From NCBI RefSeq assembly GCF_010894435.1, contig NZ_JAAIXZ010000007.1, forward strand, positions 22,851-86,850: 64,000 bases of DNA, in the 5' to 3' direction. The number at the start of each line of letters is the position of its first letter. Within the stretch, counting starts at the first letter, position 1. The position numbers were made by a program, and so were the translations under genes. This DNA is from Pyxidicoccus trucidator (GTDB lineage Bacteria > Myxococcota > Myxococcia > Myxococcales > Myxococcaceae). Below, piece by piece: positions 50,231 through 59,146 of this stretch. The notes under the pieces are model-generated. The model was not told where the DNA came from, made no database searches, and saw only the letters and a program-made list of their open reading frames with translations.

Positions 50231-51940
50231 TCACGCAGCCTGGGGTGGAGTCACCTTCGCTGGCGCCGCCGGGACGTGGCCGGCGCGCGTCACGTAGTCA
50301 CCGAAGCCCTCGCCCGGCGTCCGCTCGCGGGCGTAGGCGGCGAACAGCGGCTCCAGCGCGCCGAGGATGCCCTCCTCGTCGATGTTCTCCCGGTAGAGCC
50401 GGTTCATTCGCTGGCCCCGCGCGTCGCCGCCCAGGTGGAGGTTGTAGCGGCCCGGGGCCTTGCCCACGAGTCCCACCTCCGCCAGGTACGGCCGCGCGCA
50501 GCCGTTCGGGCAGCCGGTGATGCGCAGCAGGAGGTTGGCATCCAGCAGCCCGTGCGCCACCAGCCGCGCCTCCACCTTGCCCACGAACTCCGGCAGGTAG
50601 CGCTCCGCCTCCGCCATGGCCAGGCCGCACGTGGGCAGCGCCACGCAGGCCAGCGCGTTCTTGCGCAGGGGACTGGCGCTCCGGAAGCCGTCCAGCGCGT
50701 ACCGGGCCACCAGCGCGTCGATGGCGTCCTTCGCCTCGGAGCCCACGTTCGCGATGACGAGGTTCTGGTTCGCCGTGAGCCGGAAGTCGCCCTGGTGGAA
50801 GCGCGCGATTTCCCGCAGGCCCGTGAGGTGCTGCGCCCCGGGGCGGTCCGCCACGCGGCCGCTGTCCAGGTGCAGCGTCAGGTGCCACTTCCCGTCGTGC
50901 CCCTCCGTCCAGCCGAAGCGGTCCCCGTTGTGCTCGAAGGCGAACGGGCGCGCCGGCTGCAACGCGAAGCCGAGCCGCCGCTCCAGCTCCGCCGTGAACC
51001 AGGGCACCCCGCGCTCCTCCAGCACGTACTTCAGCCGCGCGTGCTTGCGGCTCGTCCTGTCTCCGAAGTCGCGATGAATCTTCACCACCTCAGCCGCCAC
51101 GGCGAGCGTGTGCTCCGGAGGAATGAAGCCCACCACGTCCGCCAGCCGGGGATACGTCGCCGCGTCACCGTGCGTGGCGCCCATGCCGCCGCCCACCGAG
51201 ACGTTGAAGCCCACCAGTTCGCCGCCCTCGAGGATGGCGATGAACCCCAGGTCCTGCGCGAAGACGTCCACGTCGTTCAGCGGCGGCACCGCCACCGCCG
51301 TCTTGAACTTCCGGGGCAGGTACGTGGCGCCGTAGATGGGCTCCTCCTCGCCGCCGGCCACCTTCTCCTCGTCCAGCCAGACCTCGAAGTAGGCGCGCGT
51401 CTTCGGCAGCAGGTGCTCGGAGATGCGCACCGCCCACTGGTACACCGTCTCGTGGACGCGCGAGTCCACCGGGTTGGGATTGCACAGCACGTTGCGGTTG
51501 ACGTCTCCGCACGCCGCCAGCGTGTCCATCAACGCCGCGTTGATGCGGGCGATGGTCGGCTTGAGGTCGTCCTTGATGACGCCGTGGAGCTGGAACGCCT
51601 GTCGCGTGGTGATGCGCAGCGTGTTGTTGGCGAACTCCGTGGCCAGCGCATCCATGGCCAGCCACTGCGCCGGGGTGCACACGCCGCCGGGCAGGCGCGT
51701 GCGGAGCATGAAGCTGTAGGCCGGCTCCAGCTTCTGCTGCCGGCGCTCCTCGCGGATGTCCCGGTCGTCCTGCTGGTAGCTGCCGTGGAACTTGATGAGG
51801 CTGGTGTCCGGCGTGGCGATGCTGCCCGTCACCGGGTCCACCAGGCTCTCCGCCAGCGTGCCTCTCAGCAGGCGGCTCTGCGTCTTGATGTGCTCCACCT
51901 CGGTCAGAGGCTTGGGCTGGTTGCTCATGTCGTGACTCAC
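50231..51940 (-). CDS. cysI: Sulfite reductase hemoprotein subunit
   Basis: A 569-residue siroheme/4Fe-4S enzyme reducing sulfite to sulfide. Duplicated ferredoxin-like halves (LRITTRQAFQLHGV and FRLTANQNLVIANV), substrate-side CNPNP and CGDVNRN, and the cluster cysteines CVALPTC and CPNGC are present. It is the last gene of the minus-strand sulfate operon, 13 bases after cysJ. Siroheme is made by cobA and the dehydrogenase/chelatase encoded upstream. Start ATG at 51938-51940. Confidence 0.95.
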   Translation of the reverse strand: MSHDMSNQPKPLTEVEHIKTQSRLLRGTLAESLVDPVTGSIATPDTSLIKFHGSYQQDDRDIREERRQQKLEPAYSFMLRTRLPGGVCTPAQWLAMDALATEFANNTLRITTRQAFQLHGVIKDDLKPTIARINAALMDTLAACGDVNRNVLCNPNPVDSRVHETVYQWAVRISEHLLPKTRAYFEVWLDEEKVAGGEEEPIYGATYLPRKFKTAVAVPPLNDVDVFAQDLGFIAILEGGELVGFNVSVGGGMGATHGDAATYPRLADVVGFIPPEHTLAVAAEVVKIHRDFGDRTSRKHARLKYVLEERGVPWFTAELERRLGFALQPARPFAFEHNGDRFGWTEGHDGKWHLTLHLDSGRVADRPGAQHLTGLREIARFHQGDFRLTANQNLVIANVGSEAKDAIDALVARYALDGFRSASPLRKNALACVALPTCGLAMAEAERYLPEFVGKVEARLVAHGLLDANLLLRITGCPNGCARPYLAEVGLVGKAPGRYNLHLGGDARGQRMNRLYRENIDEEGILGALEPLFAAYARERTPGEGFGDYVTRAGHVPAAPAKVTPPQAA

Positions 51941-51952
51941 GAAGAAAGAGGT

Positions 51953-53812
51953 TCAGTAGACGTCGCGCAGGTAGCGCCGCTGCTCGCGCAAGCCCTGGAG
52001 CCAGGCCTCCGCGTCCTCGCGACTCTTCCCGCCGTGCGTGGAGACCACGTCCACCAACGCCGCGTGGACGTCCGGGGCCATGCGCTGGGCATCGCCGCAG
52101 ACGTAGAGGGCCGCGCCGCCGTCCAGCCACTCGTAGACTTCGCGCCCGGCCTCGCGCAGGCGGTGCTGCACGTAGACCTTCTCCGCGCGGTCTCTCGAGA
52201 AGGCCAGGGACAGCTTGTGCAGCGTCTTCTTCTTCAGCGCCTCCTGCCACTCCACCTGGTAGAGGAACTGCGTGCGGAAGTGCTGCTCTCCGAAGAAGAG
52301 CCAGTTGCGGCCGCGCGCGCCCACCTCGGCACGCTCCTGCACGAAGGCCCGGAAGGGCGCCACGCCCGTGCCGGGGCCAATCATCAGCACGTCCTTGTCG
52401 CCGTCCTCCGGCAGGCGGAAGCGCTCGTTGGGCTCGATGAAGACGCGGACCTTGTCCGTCCCCGCCACGCGCGTGGACAGGTGCGTCGACGCCGCGCCGA
52501 AGTGCCGCGTGCCGAACGCCGTGTAGTCCACCACCGACACCGTCAAATGCGCCTCCGCGCCCACGCGCTTCTGGCTGGACGCAAGCGAGTACAGCCGGGG
52601 CGCCAGCTTCCGCAGCGCGGCCACCAGCTCCTCCGCGCCCCATTGCGCCCGGTGCGTGCGCAGCAGGTCGATGACCTGGTGGCTCGCCAGCAGCGCGCGG
52701 AAGCCCTCCGCGCCCTCCGGCTTGAGCAGCCTTCGCAGCTCGTCGCTGCCCGCCAGCGCCGCGTGGCGCTCCAGGAAGGGACGGTTGAGCTTCGTCAGCT
52801 CCAGCTCCTCGCCCAGCCACTTCGCCAGCGGCAGGGTGCGCCCGTCCCGCGTCACCGCCGCGCCGCCGTCCAGCTTCAGCTCGGACAGGAACGCGTCCAC
52901 CAACTCGGGCGGGTTGTGCGGCCACACGCCCAGCGCGTCGCCCGGCGCGTACTCCAGGCCGGAGCCCTCCAGCGACACCTCCACGTGCCGCACGTCCTTG
53001 AGCGCGCCACGGGCGGTGATGCGTTGGTTGACCAGCACCTCGGCGGGGAAGGGCGCCTCCTTGCTGAACGTCGGCGCGGCGGCCGGCTCGCGCAGCTGGA
53101 CGACGGTGGCACCGGGCGTGGCCTGGGGCTCCAGCGCCTCGCGCGCCCTGGCGAAGGCCTGGTCCAGCCAGCCATTGGCCACGGGCTCGAAGTCCACGTC
53201 GCAGTCGGCGCGCTCCATCAGCCGGGTGGCGCCCAGCTCCACCAGGCGCGCGTCCAGCACGCGGCCCACCTCGCAGTACTTCGGATAGCTGGAGTCACCC
53301 AGCCCCAGCACCGCGAAGCGCAGCCCCTCCAGCTTCGGGGCTCGCTTGCCCAGCACGTGCTCGCAGAAGCCGCGCGAGTCGTCCGGCGGGTCTCCGTCCC
53401 CCTGTGTGCTGATGACCACGCAGAGGAGGCGCTCCTTCGCCAGCTCCCGCACGGGGTAGTCGCTGGCGCGGAACAGGCGCGTCGGAATCCCCGCGGACTC
53501 CACCTGCCGCTTGAGCCGCTCGGCCAGCAGCCTGCTGTTCCCGGTCTGCGTGCCGTAGACGATGGTGAACGGCGACGCCGGAGCGGCTGCGGGCGGCGCG
53601 GACACGGGCGCCGCCACGGACACGGGGGCGGACACCCCCGTGCCGGAGCGCGCCGCGAGCCCGGCCGTATAGCCGCTCAGCCAGTGCAGGGACGCCGCGT
53701 CCAGTCCCTCCACCAGCTTGAGCAGCTGCGCGCCCTTGTCGTCACCCAGCAGCGCGCTGACGAAGGGCGGAGCGATGGGGCGCGAGGCCCCTCCAGTCGA
53801 CGACGGGCTCAC
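51953..53812 (-). CDS. cysJ: Sulfite reductase flavoprotein subunit
   Basis: A 619-residue diflavin reductase passing electrons from NADPH to CysI. Flavodoxin-like FMN domain (IVYGTQTGNSRLLAERL), FAD-binding RxYS-type region (RLYSLASSQK), NADPH-binding GPGTGVAPFRAF and C-terminal YVCGDAQRM...YLRDVY are intact. The GTG start at 53810-53812 overlaps the cysN stop as GTGA, so translation is coupled. An Ala/Pro linker precedes the FMN domain. Confidence 0.94.
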   Translation of the reverse strand: MSPSSTGGASRPIAPPFVSALLGDDKGAQLLKLVEGLDAASLHWLSGYTAGLAARSGTGVSAPVSVAAPVSAPPAAAPASPFTIVYGTQTGNSRLLAERLKRQVESAGIPTRLFRASDYPVRELAKERLLCVVISTQGDGDPPDDSRGFCEHVLGKRAPKLEGLRFAVLGLGDSSYPKYCEVGRVLDARLVELGATRLMERADCDVDFEPVANGWLDQAFARAREALEPQATPGATVVQLREPAAAPTFSKEAPFPAEVLVNQRITARGALKDVRHVEVSLEGSGLEYAPGDALGVWPHNPPELVDAFLSELKLDGGAAVTRDGRTLPLAKWLGEELELTKLNRPFLERHAALAGSDELRRLLKPEGAEGFRALLASHQVIDLLRTHRAQWGAEELVAALRKLAPRLYSLASSQKRVGAEAHLTVSVVDYTAFGTRHFGAASTHLSTRVAGTDKVRVFIEPNERFRLPEDGDKDVLMIGPGTGVAPFRAFVQERAEVGARGRNWLFFGEQHFRTQFLYQVEWQEALKKKTLHKLSLAFSRDRAEKVYVQHRLREAGREVYEWLDGGAALYVCGDAQRMAPDVHAALVDVVSTHGGKSREDAEAWLQGLREQRRYLRDVY

Positions 53813-55545
53813 TTCAGGCTCTCCCCGAGCGCGAGCACGCGCTCCACCTGCTGCTTCACGTCCTCGGACGCCTCCAGCTCCAGCCAGGCCACGCCCGCGT
53901 CGCGAGCCTCCGCGCGCAGGGCCCGCCGTGCCTGGGGCGCATCGGTGTGCACCAGGGCCACCAGCCCCGCGCTGGCCAGCGCCAACGCCACCTCCACGTC
54001 ACCCCCGACGGCGGAGACGTGCCGGCCCAGGTCGAACAGGCCGCGCTCCAGCGCGAAGGCGCGGGACGCGGACTCCGGCGTGGCGGGCAGCAGGACGATG
54101 GCGCCGGGCTGCCCCAGCCGCGCGCGCCGCTCGGCCTGCGAGACGAGGGACGACTCCAGCGCCCCCTGCGTGCCCGTCTCGGCCGGCCCCAGCACCATGC
54201 CCGCGCCCACCGTGTCGTGCGTGAGGGCGTCGATGATGATGAAGGCGCCGGTGCGCCGGTTGTCGCGGTACGGGTCGGCCAGCAGCGGCCGGCGGCACAC
54301 CAGCCGCACCTTGCCGATGTCGTTGAGCGCCAGCGACTCGGCCGGCACCTCGCCCAGGTCCTCCAGCTCCTTGCGCCAGAGGATGCGCTCCACCTGCGCT
54401 GGCGCGGTGCGGGTGGCCTGCTTCACCAGGTAGCGGCGCGAGCAGTCCAGCGGCTGCTCACCGAACCACACCAGCATCGCGTCGAGCTGGTGCAGCGCCA
54501 GCGGCGGCTCGTCCACGTGGGCCAGCAGGTCTCCCCGGCTTGCGTCCACCTCGTCCGCCAGCCGCAGGGTGATGGAGGCCGGGGCCGAGGCCTCCTCCAG
54601 CGGCCCGTCGAAGGTGTCGATGCCCGCCACGCGCGTGCGGCGCCCGGAGGGGAGCACCTGCACCTCGTCCCCCACGCGCACGGTGCCGGAGGCCACCTGC
54701 CCGGCCAGCCCGCGGTAGTCCTGGTGCGGCCGGAGCACGTACTGGACGGGGAAGCGGAAGGCCGCGTTGTCCAGCCGGCGCTGGTGGGGCCGGGACTCCA
54801 GCCACTCCAGCAGCGTGCCGCCCTCGTGCCACGGTGTGCGCGCGCTGGGCCGGGTGATGTTGTCACCCCGGCTGGCGCTGACGGGGAACAGGCGCACGCC
54901 CTCGAAGCCGAGCGTGTGCGCGAAGTCCACCAGCTCCTGTCCGATGCGCTCGAAGATGGCCCGGTCGAAGCCCACCAGGTCCATCTTGTTCACCGCCACG
55001 GCCAGGTAGGGGATGCCTAGCAGCGAGGCGATGTACGCGTGGCGGCGCGTCTGCGGCAGCACGCCCAGCCGCGCGTCCACCAGGATGACCCCCGCGTCCG
55101 CCGTGGAGGCGCCCGTGGCCATGTTGCGCGTGTATTGGATGTGCCCCGGCGTGTCCGCGATGATGATTTTGCGCTTCGGCGTGGACAGGTAGCGGTACGC
55201 CACGTCGATGGTGATGCCCTGCTCGCGCTCGGCGCGCAGGCCGTCGGTGAAGAGGGAGAAGTCCAGCTCCTCTTCCTCGGCGCCGGCCGCGGCCCGCAGG
55301 CCCTGGGCCAGGACTTCCGGCGGAAGCTCCGTCCGGGCGGCGGCCCGCTTCACGCTGGCGCGGCGCACGGCGGAGATCTGGTCCTCGAAGAGGCCGTCGC
55401 ACTCGTAGAGGAGCCGGCCGATGAGCGTGGACTTCCCGTCGTCCACGGAGCCCACCACCACCAGGCGCAGCAGCTCGCGGCTGGAGTGCTCGTCGAGGAG
55501 CCGCTGCACGTCGGGCTGGGGAGGCGTCTGCAGTGCGGTGTCCAT
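53809..55545 (-). CDS. cysN: Sulfate adenylyltransferase large subunit with degenerate APS-kinase domain
   Basis: A 578-residue GTPase-ATP sulfurylase subunit. GTPase: G1 GSVDDGKS (32-39), DTPGH (131-135), NKMD (186-189). After the barrel domains, residues 481-578 resemble an APS kinase (CysC): GAIVLLPATPESASRAFALE aligns with the CysC start, ERGLFDLGRHV with ERRLFELGRHV, but the Walker A GLSGSGKST is replaced by PATPESASRA and only about 98 of the usual 180-200 residues remain. So kinase activity is lost. Start ATG overlaps the cysD stop as TAATG. Together with cysD it activates sulfate to APS. Confidence 0.92.
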   Translation of the reverse strand: MDTALQTPPQPDVQRLLDEHSSRELLRLVVVGSVDDGKSTLIGRLLYECDGLFEDQISAVRRASVKRAAARTELPPEVLAQGLRAAAGAEEEELDFSLFTDGLRAEREQGITIDVAYRYLSTPKRKIIIADTPGHIQYTRNMATGASTADAGVILVDARLGVLPQTRRHAYIASLLGIPYLAVAVNKMDLVGFDRAIFERIGQELVDFAHTLGFEGVRLFPVSASRGDNITRPSARTPWHEGGTLLEWLESRPHQRRLDNAAFRFPVQYVLRPHQDYRGLAGQVASGTVRVGDEVQVLPSGRRTRVAGIDTFDGPLEEASAPASITLRLADEVDASRGDLLAHVDEPPLALHQLDAMLVWFGEQPLDCSRRYLVKQATRTAPAQVERILWRKELEDLGEVPAESLALNDIGKVRLVCRRPLLADPYRDNRRTGAFIIIDALTHDTVGAGMVLGPAETGTQGALESSLVSQAERRARLGQPGAIVLLPATPESASRAFALERGLFDLGRHVSAVGGDVEVALALASAGLVALVHTDAPQARRALRAEARDAGVAWLELEASEDVKQQVERVLALGESLK

Positions 55546-56462
55546 TAGAAGTAGCCCTCGCGCTTCTTGAGCTCCATGGAGCCCTCTTCGTCGTGGTCGA
55601 TGAGGCGGCCCTGCCGCTCGGACTGGCGGGCGTTGACCATTTCGTGGATGACGGCCTCCACCGTGGTGGCCGAGGAGTCGATGGCGCCGCTCAGCGGGTA
55701 GCAGCCCAGCGTGCGGAACCGCACCCGGCGGGGCACGGGCTTCTCACCCGGGCGCAGCCGCATGCGCTCGTCGTCCACCATCAGCAGCGTGCCGTTGCGG
55801 TCGATGACCGGCCGCTCGGCGGCGAAGTAGAGCGGCACCACGGGAATCCGCTCGCGCAGCACGTAGTGCCACACGTCCAGCTCCGTCCAGTTGGACAGCG
55901 GGAAGACACGCATGCTCTCCCCCGAGTCCACGCGGCCGTTGTAGAGGTTCCACAGCTCCGGCCGCTGCCGGCGCGGGTCCCACTGGCCGTGCTTGTCGCG
56001 GAAGGAGAAGACACGCTCCTTCGCGCGGGACTTCTCCTCGTCGCGGCGCGCGCCGCCGAAGGCCGCGTCGAAGCCGTGCTGCGCAAGCGCCTCCAGCAGC
56101 GCCTGCGTCTTCATGGCGTGGGTGTACTTCTGGCTGCCGTGGTCGAAGGGGTTGATGCCCTCGGCGAGCGCGCGGCGATTCTGGTGGACGATGAGGTTGA
56201 GCCCATGCCGCGCCATGAAGGCGTCGCGAAAGGCATACATGTCCCGGAACTTCCAGGTGGTGTCCACGTGGAGGAGCGGGAAGGGCAGGGGCGCCGGGTG
56301 GAAGGCCTTGCGCGCCAGGTGCAGCAGCACCTGTGAGTCCTTGCCGATGCTGTAGAGCATCACCGGATTGGCGAACTCCGCCACCGTCTCGCGGAGGATG
56401 TGGATGCTCTCCGCTTCCAGCTCCGTCAGGTGCGACGTCCTCGCGAGCGTGTTCTCACTCAT
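55545..56462 (-). CDS. cysD: Sulfate adenylyltransferase small subunit
   Basis: A 305-residue PP-loop-type subunit forming APS from sulfate and ATP. The ATP-binding YSIGKDSQVLLHLARKAF, HVDTTWKF and the RDKHGQWDPRRQ segments are typical. Its ATG at 56462 lies inside the 3' end of cobA (stop at 56455), so it is coupled to the gene before it. Works with CysN. Confidence 0.95.
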   Translation of the reverse strand: MSENTLARTSHLTELEAESIHILRETVAEFANPVMLYSIGKDSQVLLHLARKAFHPAPLPFPLLHVDTTWKFRDMYAFRDAFMARHGLNLIVHQNRRALAEGINPFDHGSQKYTHAMKTQALLEALAQHGFDAAFGGARRDEEKSRAKERVFSFRDKHGQWDPRRQRPELWNLYNGRVDSGESMRVFPLSNWTELDVWHYVLRERIPVVPLYFAAERPVIDRNGTLLMVDDERMRLRPGEKPVPRRVRFRTLGCYPLSGAIDSSATTVEAVIHEMVNARQSERQGRLIDHDEEGSMELKKREGYF

Positions 56463-57255
56463 GTCCTGCCTCCGCCACCCCGGGCACCGGGTGCCCGGCC
56501 ATCGTCGAACCCCGCGCCGCCAGAGACGGCAGCCGCGAGCGCATTGACACCACCTCGCCCACCACCAGCAGCGCCGGAGAGCCCACGGACTCCCGCCGCG
56601 CCTCGAGGGCGATGTTCCCCAGCGTGGCCTCCACCACCCGCTGGTGCTCCCACGTGCCTGCCTCCACCACGGCGGCCGGCGTCGAGGCGGCGCGGCCCGC
56701 CGTCACCAGGGCCCGCACCGTCTCCTCCAGCCGGTCTCCCGCCATGAAGAGCACCAGCGTCTGGGCCCTCGCCAGGAAGTCCCAGTCCGGCGCGCGGCCC
56801 ACGCGGTGCGCGGTGGCGAACGTCACCTCACCGGACAAGTCACGGTGCGTGACGGGGATGGCCGCCGAGGCCGGCACGGCGATGCCCGCGGACAGGCCCG
56901 GGACCACCTCGTACGGGACGCCCGCCTCCTCCAGCGCGAGCGCTTCTTCCGCGCCACGGCCGAAGACGAACGGGTCTCCGCCCTTGAGCCGCACCACGCT
57001 GCGGCCCAGCTTCGCCTGGGCGATGAGGACGGTGTGGATGTCCTCCTGGCGCACGGACTCGCCGCCGCCCTCCTTGCCCACGTAGATGAGGCGCGCGTGG
57101 GGCCTCGCATGCTCCAGCACCGCGGGGTGGATGAGCCGGTCGTGCACCACCGTGTTGGCCTCCCGCAGCAACCGCGCGGCACGCAGCGTGAGCAGCTCCG
57201 GATCCCCCGGGCCTGCTCCCACCAGGTACACGCGCCCCTTCACCTGCTCTCTCAT
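56455..57255 (-). CDS. cobA: Uroporphyrinogen-III C-methyltransferase
   Basis: A 266-residue SAM enzyme making precorrin-2, the siroheme precursor. VYLVGAGPGDPELLTLRA, VRLKGGDPFVFGRGAEE and TFATAHRVG fit CobA/SUMT; it is the C-terminal half of CysG encoded alone. Its ATG overlaps the upstream stop as ATGA, and it overlaps cysD by 8 bases. Placement in the operon ties it to CysI siroheme supply. Confidence 0.93.
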   Translation of the reverse strand: MREQVKGRVYLVGAGPGDPELLTLRAARLLREANTVVHDRLIHPAVLEHARPHARLIYVGKEGGGESVRQEDIHTVLIAQAKLGRSVVRLKGGDPFVFGRGAEEALALEEAGVPYEVVPGLSAGIAVPASAAIPVTHRDLSGEVTFATAHRVGRAPDWDFLARAQTLVLFMAGDRLEETVRALVTAGRAASTPAAVVEAGTWEHQRVVEATLGNIALEARRESVGSPALLVVGEVVSMRSRLPSLAARGSTMAGHPVPGVAEAGHE

Positions 57256-57902
57256 GTCGTCTCTCCCGAGGACTTCAAGGTCTTGAGCTCCGCGCGAAGC
57301 CGGGCCCACGCGGCCTTCCGCTCGCCCCGCTCCAGCAGCGCGCCGATGTCTCCCTCCACCAGCCCCTTCAGGAGGCGCTGGCGCTCCACGCCCGCTGGCA
57401 GGTGCCGGCGCAGCCACCCGCTCAGCCGCGCCAGCCACACGTGGTGCGGTGCCACCCGCGCCGTCAGCTCGCGCCGCAGCAGCCGCGCCACGGCGGGCGC
57501 ATGTCCCGCGGTGGAGATGGCGACGGTGATGGGCCCGCGACGGCCCACCGAGGGCAGCGTGAAGTCGCACAGGTCCGGCACGTCCGCCGTGTTCACCCAG
57601 ATGCCCTGGGCGCGGGCTTCTTCCGCCACGCGAGGGCCCACGCGCGCGTCGTCCGCCGCCGCCAGCACCAGGTGGTGGCCGCGCACGTCGCCCGGCGCAT
57701 ACGGCCGGGCCAGCCACTCCAGGCGGCCTTCGCCGGCCAGCCGGCGCAGCGTGGGGGTGGCCTCGGGGGACACGACGCGGAGCAGGCCGCCGGCCTCCAG
57801 CACCGCGAGGGCTCGGCCCTCGGCGATGGTGCCGCCTCCCACCAGGAGGACGCGGCGGCCCTCCAGGCGGAGGCAGACGGGATAGTCGATGGGGGGACTC
57901 AT
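57252..57902 (-). CDS. Precorrin-2 dehydrogenase/sirohydrochlorin ferrochelatase (CysG N-terminal half)
   Basis: A 216-residue enzyme corresponding to the N-terminal half of CysG/Met8. Rossmann VGGGTIAEGRALAVLEAG, catalytic-site Asp/His region VWVNTADVPDLCDFTLPS (written with Ile at the first Val) and GPITVAISTAGHAP are present. It oxidises precorrin-2 to sirohydrochlorin and inserts iron to give siroheme. The ATG at 57902 lies only 7 bases after cysH. Coupled to cobA. Confidence 0.9.
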   Translation of the reverse strand: MSPPIDYPVCLRLEGRRVLLVGGGTIAEGRALAVLEAGGLLRVVSPEATPTLRRLAGEGRLEWLARPYAPGDVRGHHLVLAAADDARVGPRVAEEARAQGIWVNTADVPDLCDFTLPSVGRRGPITVAISTAGHAPAVARLLRRELTARVAPHHVWLARLSGWLRRHLPAGVERQRLLKGLVEGDIGALLERGERKAAWARLRAELKTLKSSGETT

Positions 57903-57909
57903 GGCGTGC

Positions 57910-58656
57910 TCAGCGGACCGGATGCAGGCCGCACTCGCTGTGCTCGCGCGACTCCCACCACCAGCGGCCGGCGCGCTCGTCCTCATACGGCTTCACCGCG
58001 CGGGTGCAGGGCGCGCAGCCGATGGACGGGTAGCCCTTGTCGTGGAGCGCGTTGTAGGGGACGGAGTGGGCCTTGATGTAGGCCCACACCTCGCGCTGAG
58101 TCCACGCGGCCAGCGGGTTGAGCTTCAGCAGCCCGTGGCTGGCGTCCAATTCGGCCACCTCGACGGCGGTGCGGGTGACGGACTGCTCACGGCGCAGCCC
58201 CGTCACCCAGGCCTCGCGGCCGGCGAGTGCGCGGCGCAGCGGCTCCACCTTGCGGATGGCGCAGCACTCCTTGCGCGCCTCCAGGCTCTTGCGGAAGGAG
58301 AAGTAGCCCTGCGAGGACTCCAGCGCTTCGACGCGCTCGCGCTCGGGGAAGAAGGACTCCACCGCGACGCCGTAGCGGTTGCGGACCACCTCGATGAGGT
58401 CGTACGTCTCCGGAGGCAGCCGGCCGGTGTCGAGCGTGAAGACGCGGAGGCCCGGCGCATGCTTGCGAGCCAGGTCGATGAGGACCATGTCCTCCACCCC
58501 GAAGCTGGACGCGATGGCGGCGCGCGCTCCGAAGCGGCCCTCAATCCAGGCGAGGATTTCCTCCACGGGCGCGTCCTTCAGCGCGCGGGCCTCGTCGAGC
58601 AGCGCTTCGGCCGGGGTGGGGAGGGCGAGAGAGGTGGAAGACAGCGGGGGCGACAT
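57910..58656 (-). CDS. cysH: Assimilatory APS/PAPS reductase, APS type by cysteine pattern
   Basis: A 248-residue PP-loop reductase. SSFGVEDMVLIDL and TLDTGRLPPETYDL are the substrate-binding elements. Four cluster cysteines are present, C131-C132 (ECCAIRKVEPL) and C214/C217 (GCAPC), the pattern of 4Fe-4S enzymes that reduce APS; the catalytic Cys242 lies in ECGLH. Enzymes using PAPS lack the pairs. This agrees with the dead APS-kinase domain in cysN. The ATG at 58654-58656 follows CGGAG at a good distance. First structural gene of the operon, preceded by the leader attenuators. Confidence 0.93.
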   Translation of the reverse strand: MSPPLSSTSLALPTPAEALLDEARALKDAPVEEILAWIEGRFGARAAIASSFGVEDMVLIDLARKHAPGLRVFTLDTGRLPPETYDLIEVVRNRYGVAVESFFPERERVEALESSQGYFSFRKSLEARKECCAIRKVEPLRRALAGREAWVTGLRREQSVTRTAVEVAELDASHGLLKLNPLAAWTQREVWAYIKAHSVPYNALHDKGYPSIGCAPCTRAVKPYEDERAGRWWWESREHSECGLHPVR

Positions 58657-58671
58657 GAAGGACTCCGAGAA

Positions 58672-58713
58672 GGGAAAACGAAACGGCCCGCGCCTCTTTC
58701 GAGGGGCGGGCCG
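58672..58713 (-). terminator. Second leader terminator/attenuator hairpin before cysH
   Basis: On the minus-strand RNA an 8-bp stem (CGGCCCGC with its complement), one mismatch and 4 more pairs close on a GAAA tetraloop. It is followed by UUUCGUUUUCCC, a clear U-rich tail. The tail ends 16 bases before the cysH ATG. It lies 26 bases after the stop of the second Cys-rich leader peptide, so it can act as the attenuator read by that peptide. Confidence 0.8.
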
Positions 58714-58739
58714 CGAGCAGGAAAGGGGAGAAGGGTTTG

Positions 58740-58907
58740 CTACCCGCTCCTCGTTGCTCGGCACCCGCCTGGGGGCGGACACACAGGACACGCACAGGCC
58801 AGACAGCACGCGCCGCACACGCCCCGCGCCGTCCGCTCCTGGAGCGCTCCGCACCCGGCGGTCAGCGCCAGGGACTTCAGGGCGGAGGAGGGGGAGGCGA
58901 AGCGCAT
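58740..58907 (-). CDS. Cys-rich leader peptide 2 of the cys operon
   Basis: An open frame of 55 codons with eight cysteines: C19, C31, C34, C35, C38, C40, C43 and C49. The core CGACCLACACPVC shares CCxxCAC with leader peptide 1. The ATG at 58905-58907 has no strong ribosome binding site; a GTG at 58818-58820 just before the Cys cluster would give a 26-residue peptide, close to the size of peptide 1. Ends TAG at 58740-58742. Expected role: ribosome stalling at Cys codons when Cys-tRNA is scarce, preventing the downstream hairpin at 58672-58713. Not a functional protein by this reading. Confidence 0.65.
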   Translation of the reverse strand: MRFASPSSALKSLALTAGCGALQERTARGVCGACCLACACPVCPPPGGCRATRSG

Positions 58908-58940
58908 GGGACGTGGACGGCGGGCCGTGAGAGCAGGAGG

Positions 58941-58982
58941 TGGAAAGTGAAAGGCCCGGCTCCTTCGAGAGGAGGCCGGGCC
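58941..58982 (-). terminator. First leader terminator/attenuator hairpin of the cys operon
   Basis: On the minus-strand RNA GGCCCGGC pairs with GCCGGGCC (8 bp), then TCCT with AGGA (4 bp, one bulged base) around a five-base loop, followed by UUUCACUUUCC. It begins 39 bases after the stop of leader peptide 1. Architecture matches the second hairpin near cysH. Confidence 0.75.
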
Positions 58983-59021
58983 GGGGGGACAACGCGGGGA
59001 CTCAGGAGTCCGGTGCGCGCG

Positions 59022-59111
59022 TCAACAGCCCAGGCCCGACAGGGCACAACAGGCACACGACCGACAGCAGCGGCAGCAGATCAGCGCGGCGGTCGGGGTG
59101 GAGGTGTGCAT
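59022..59111 (-). CDS. Cys-rich leader peptide 1 of the cys operon
   Basis: A 29-codon frame on the minus strand, ATG at 59109-59111 and TGA at 59022-59024. Eight residues are cysteine (12, 13, 15, 16, 19, 21, 22, 29), with the core CCRCCRSCACC. GGAAG touches the ATG. Located about 30 bases after a candidate promoter start and followed by a terminator-like hairpin. The run of Cys codons is far above chance for a short frame, and the same motif recurs in peptide 2, which makes a cysteine-sensing leader peptide the natural reading. Confidence 0.8.
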   Translation of the reverse strand: MHTSTPTAALICCRCCRSCACCALSGLGC

Positions 59112-59146
59112 CTTCCAGGGCGTCCAACGTAACGGAGGAGCGTCCA

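Noticed and set aside
50276..54433. Long + strand open frame of 1385 codons over cysI, cysJ and cysN
   Set aside because: Antisense shadow of three clear enzymes; low-complexity Arg/Gln/His composition.
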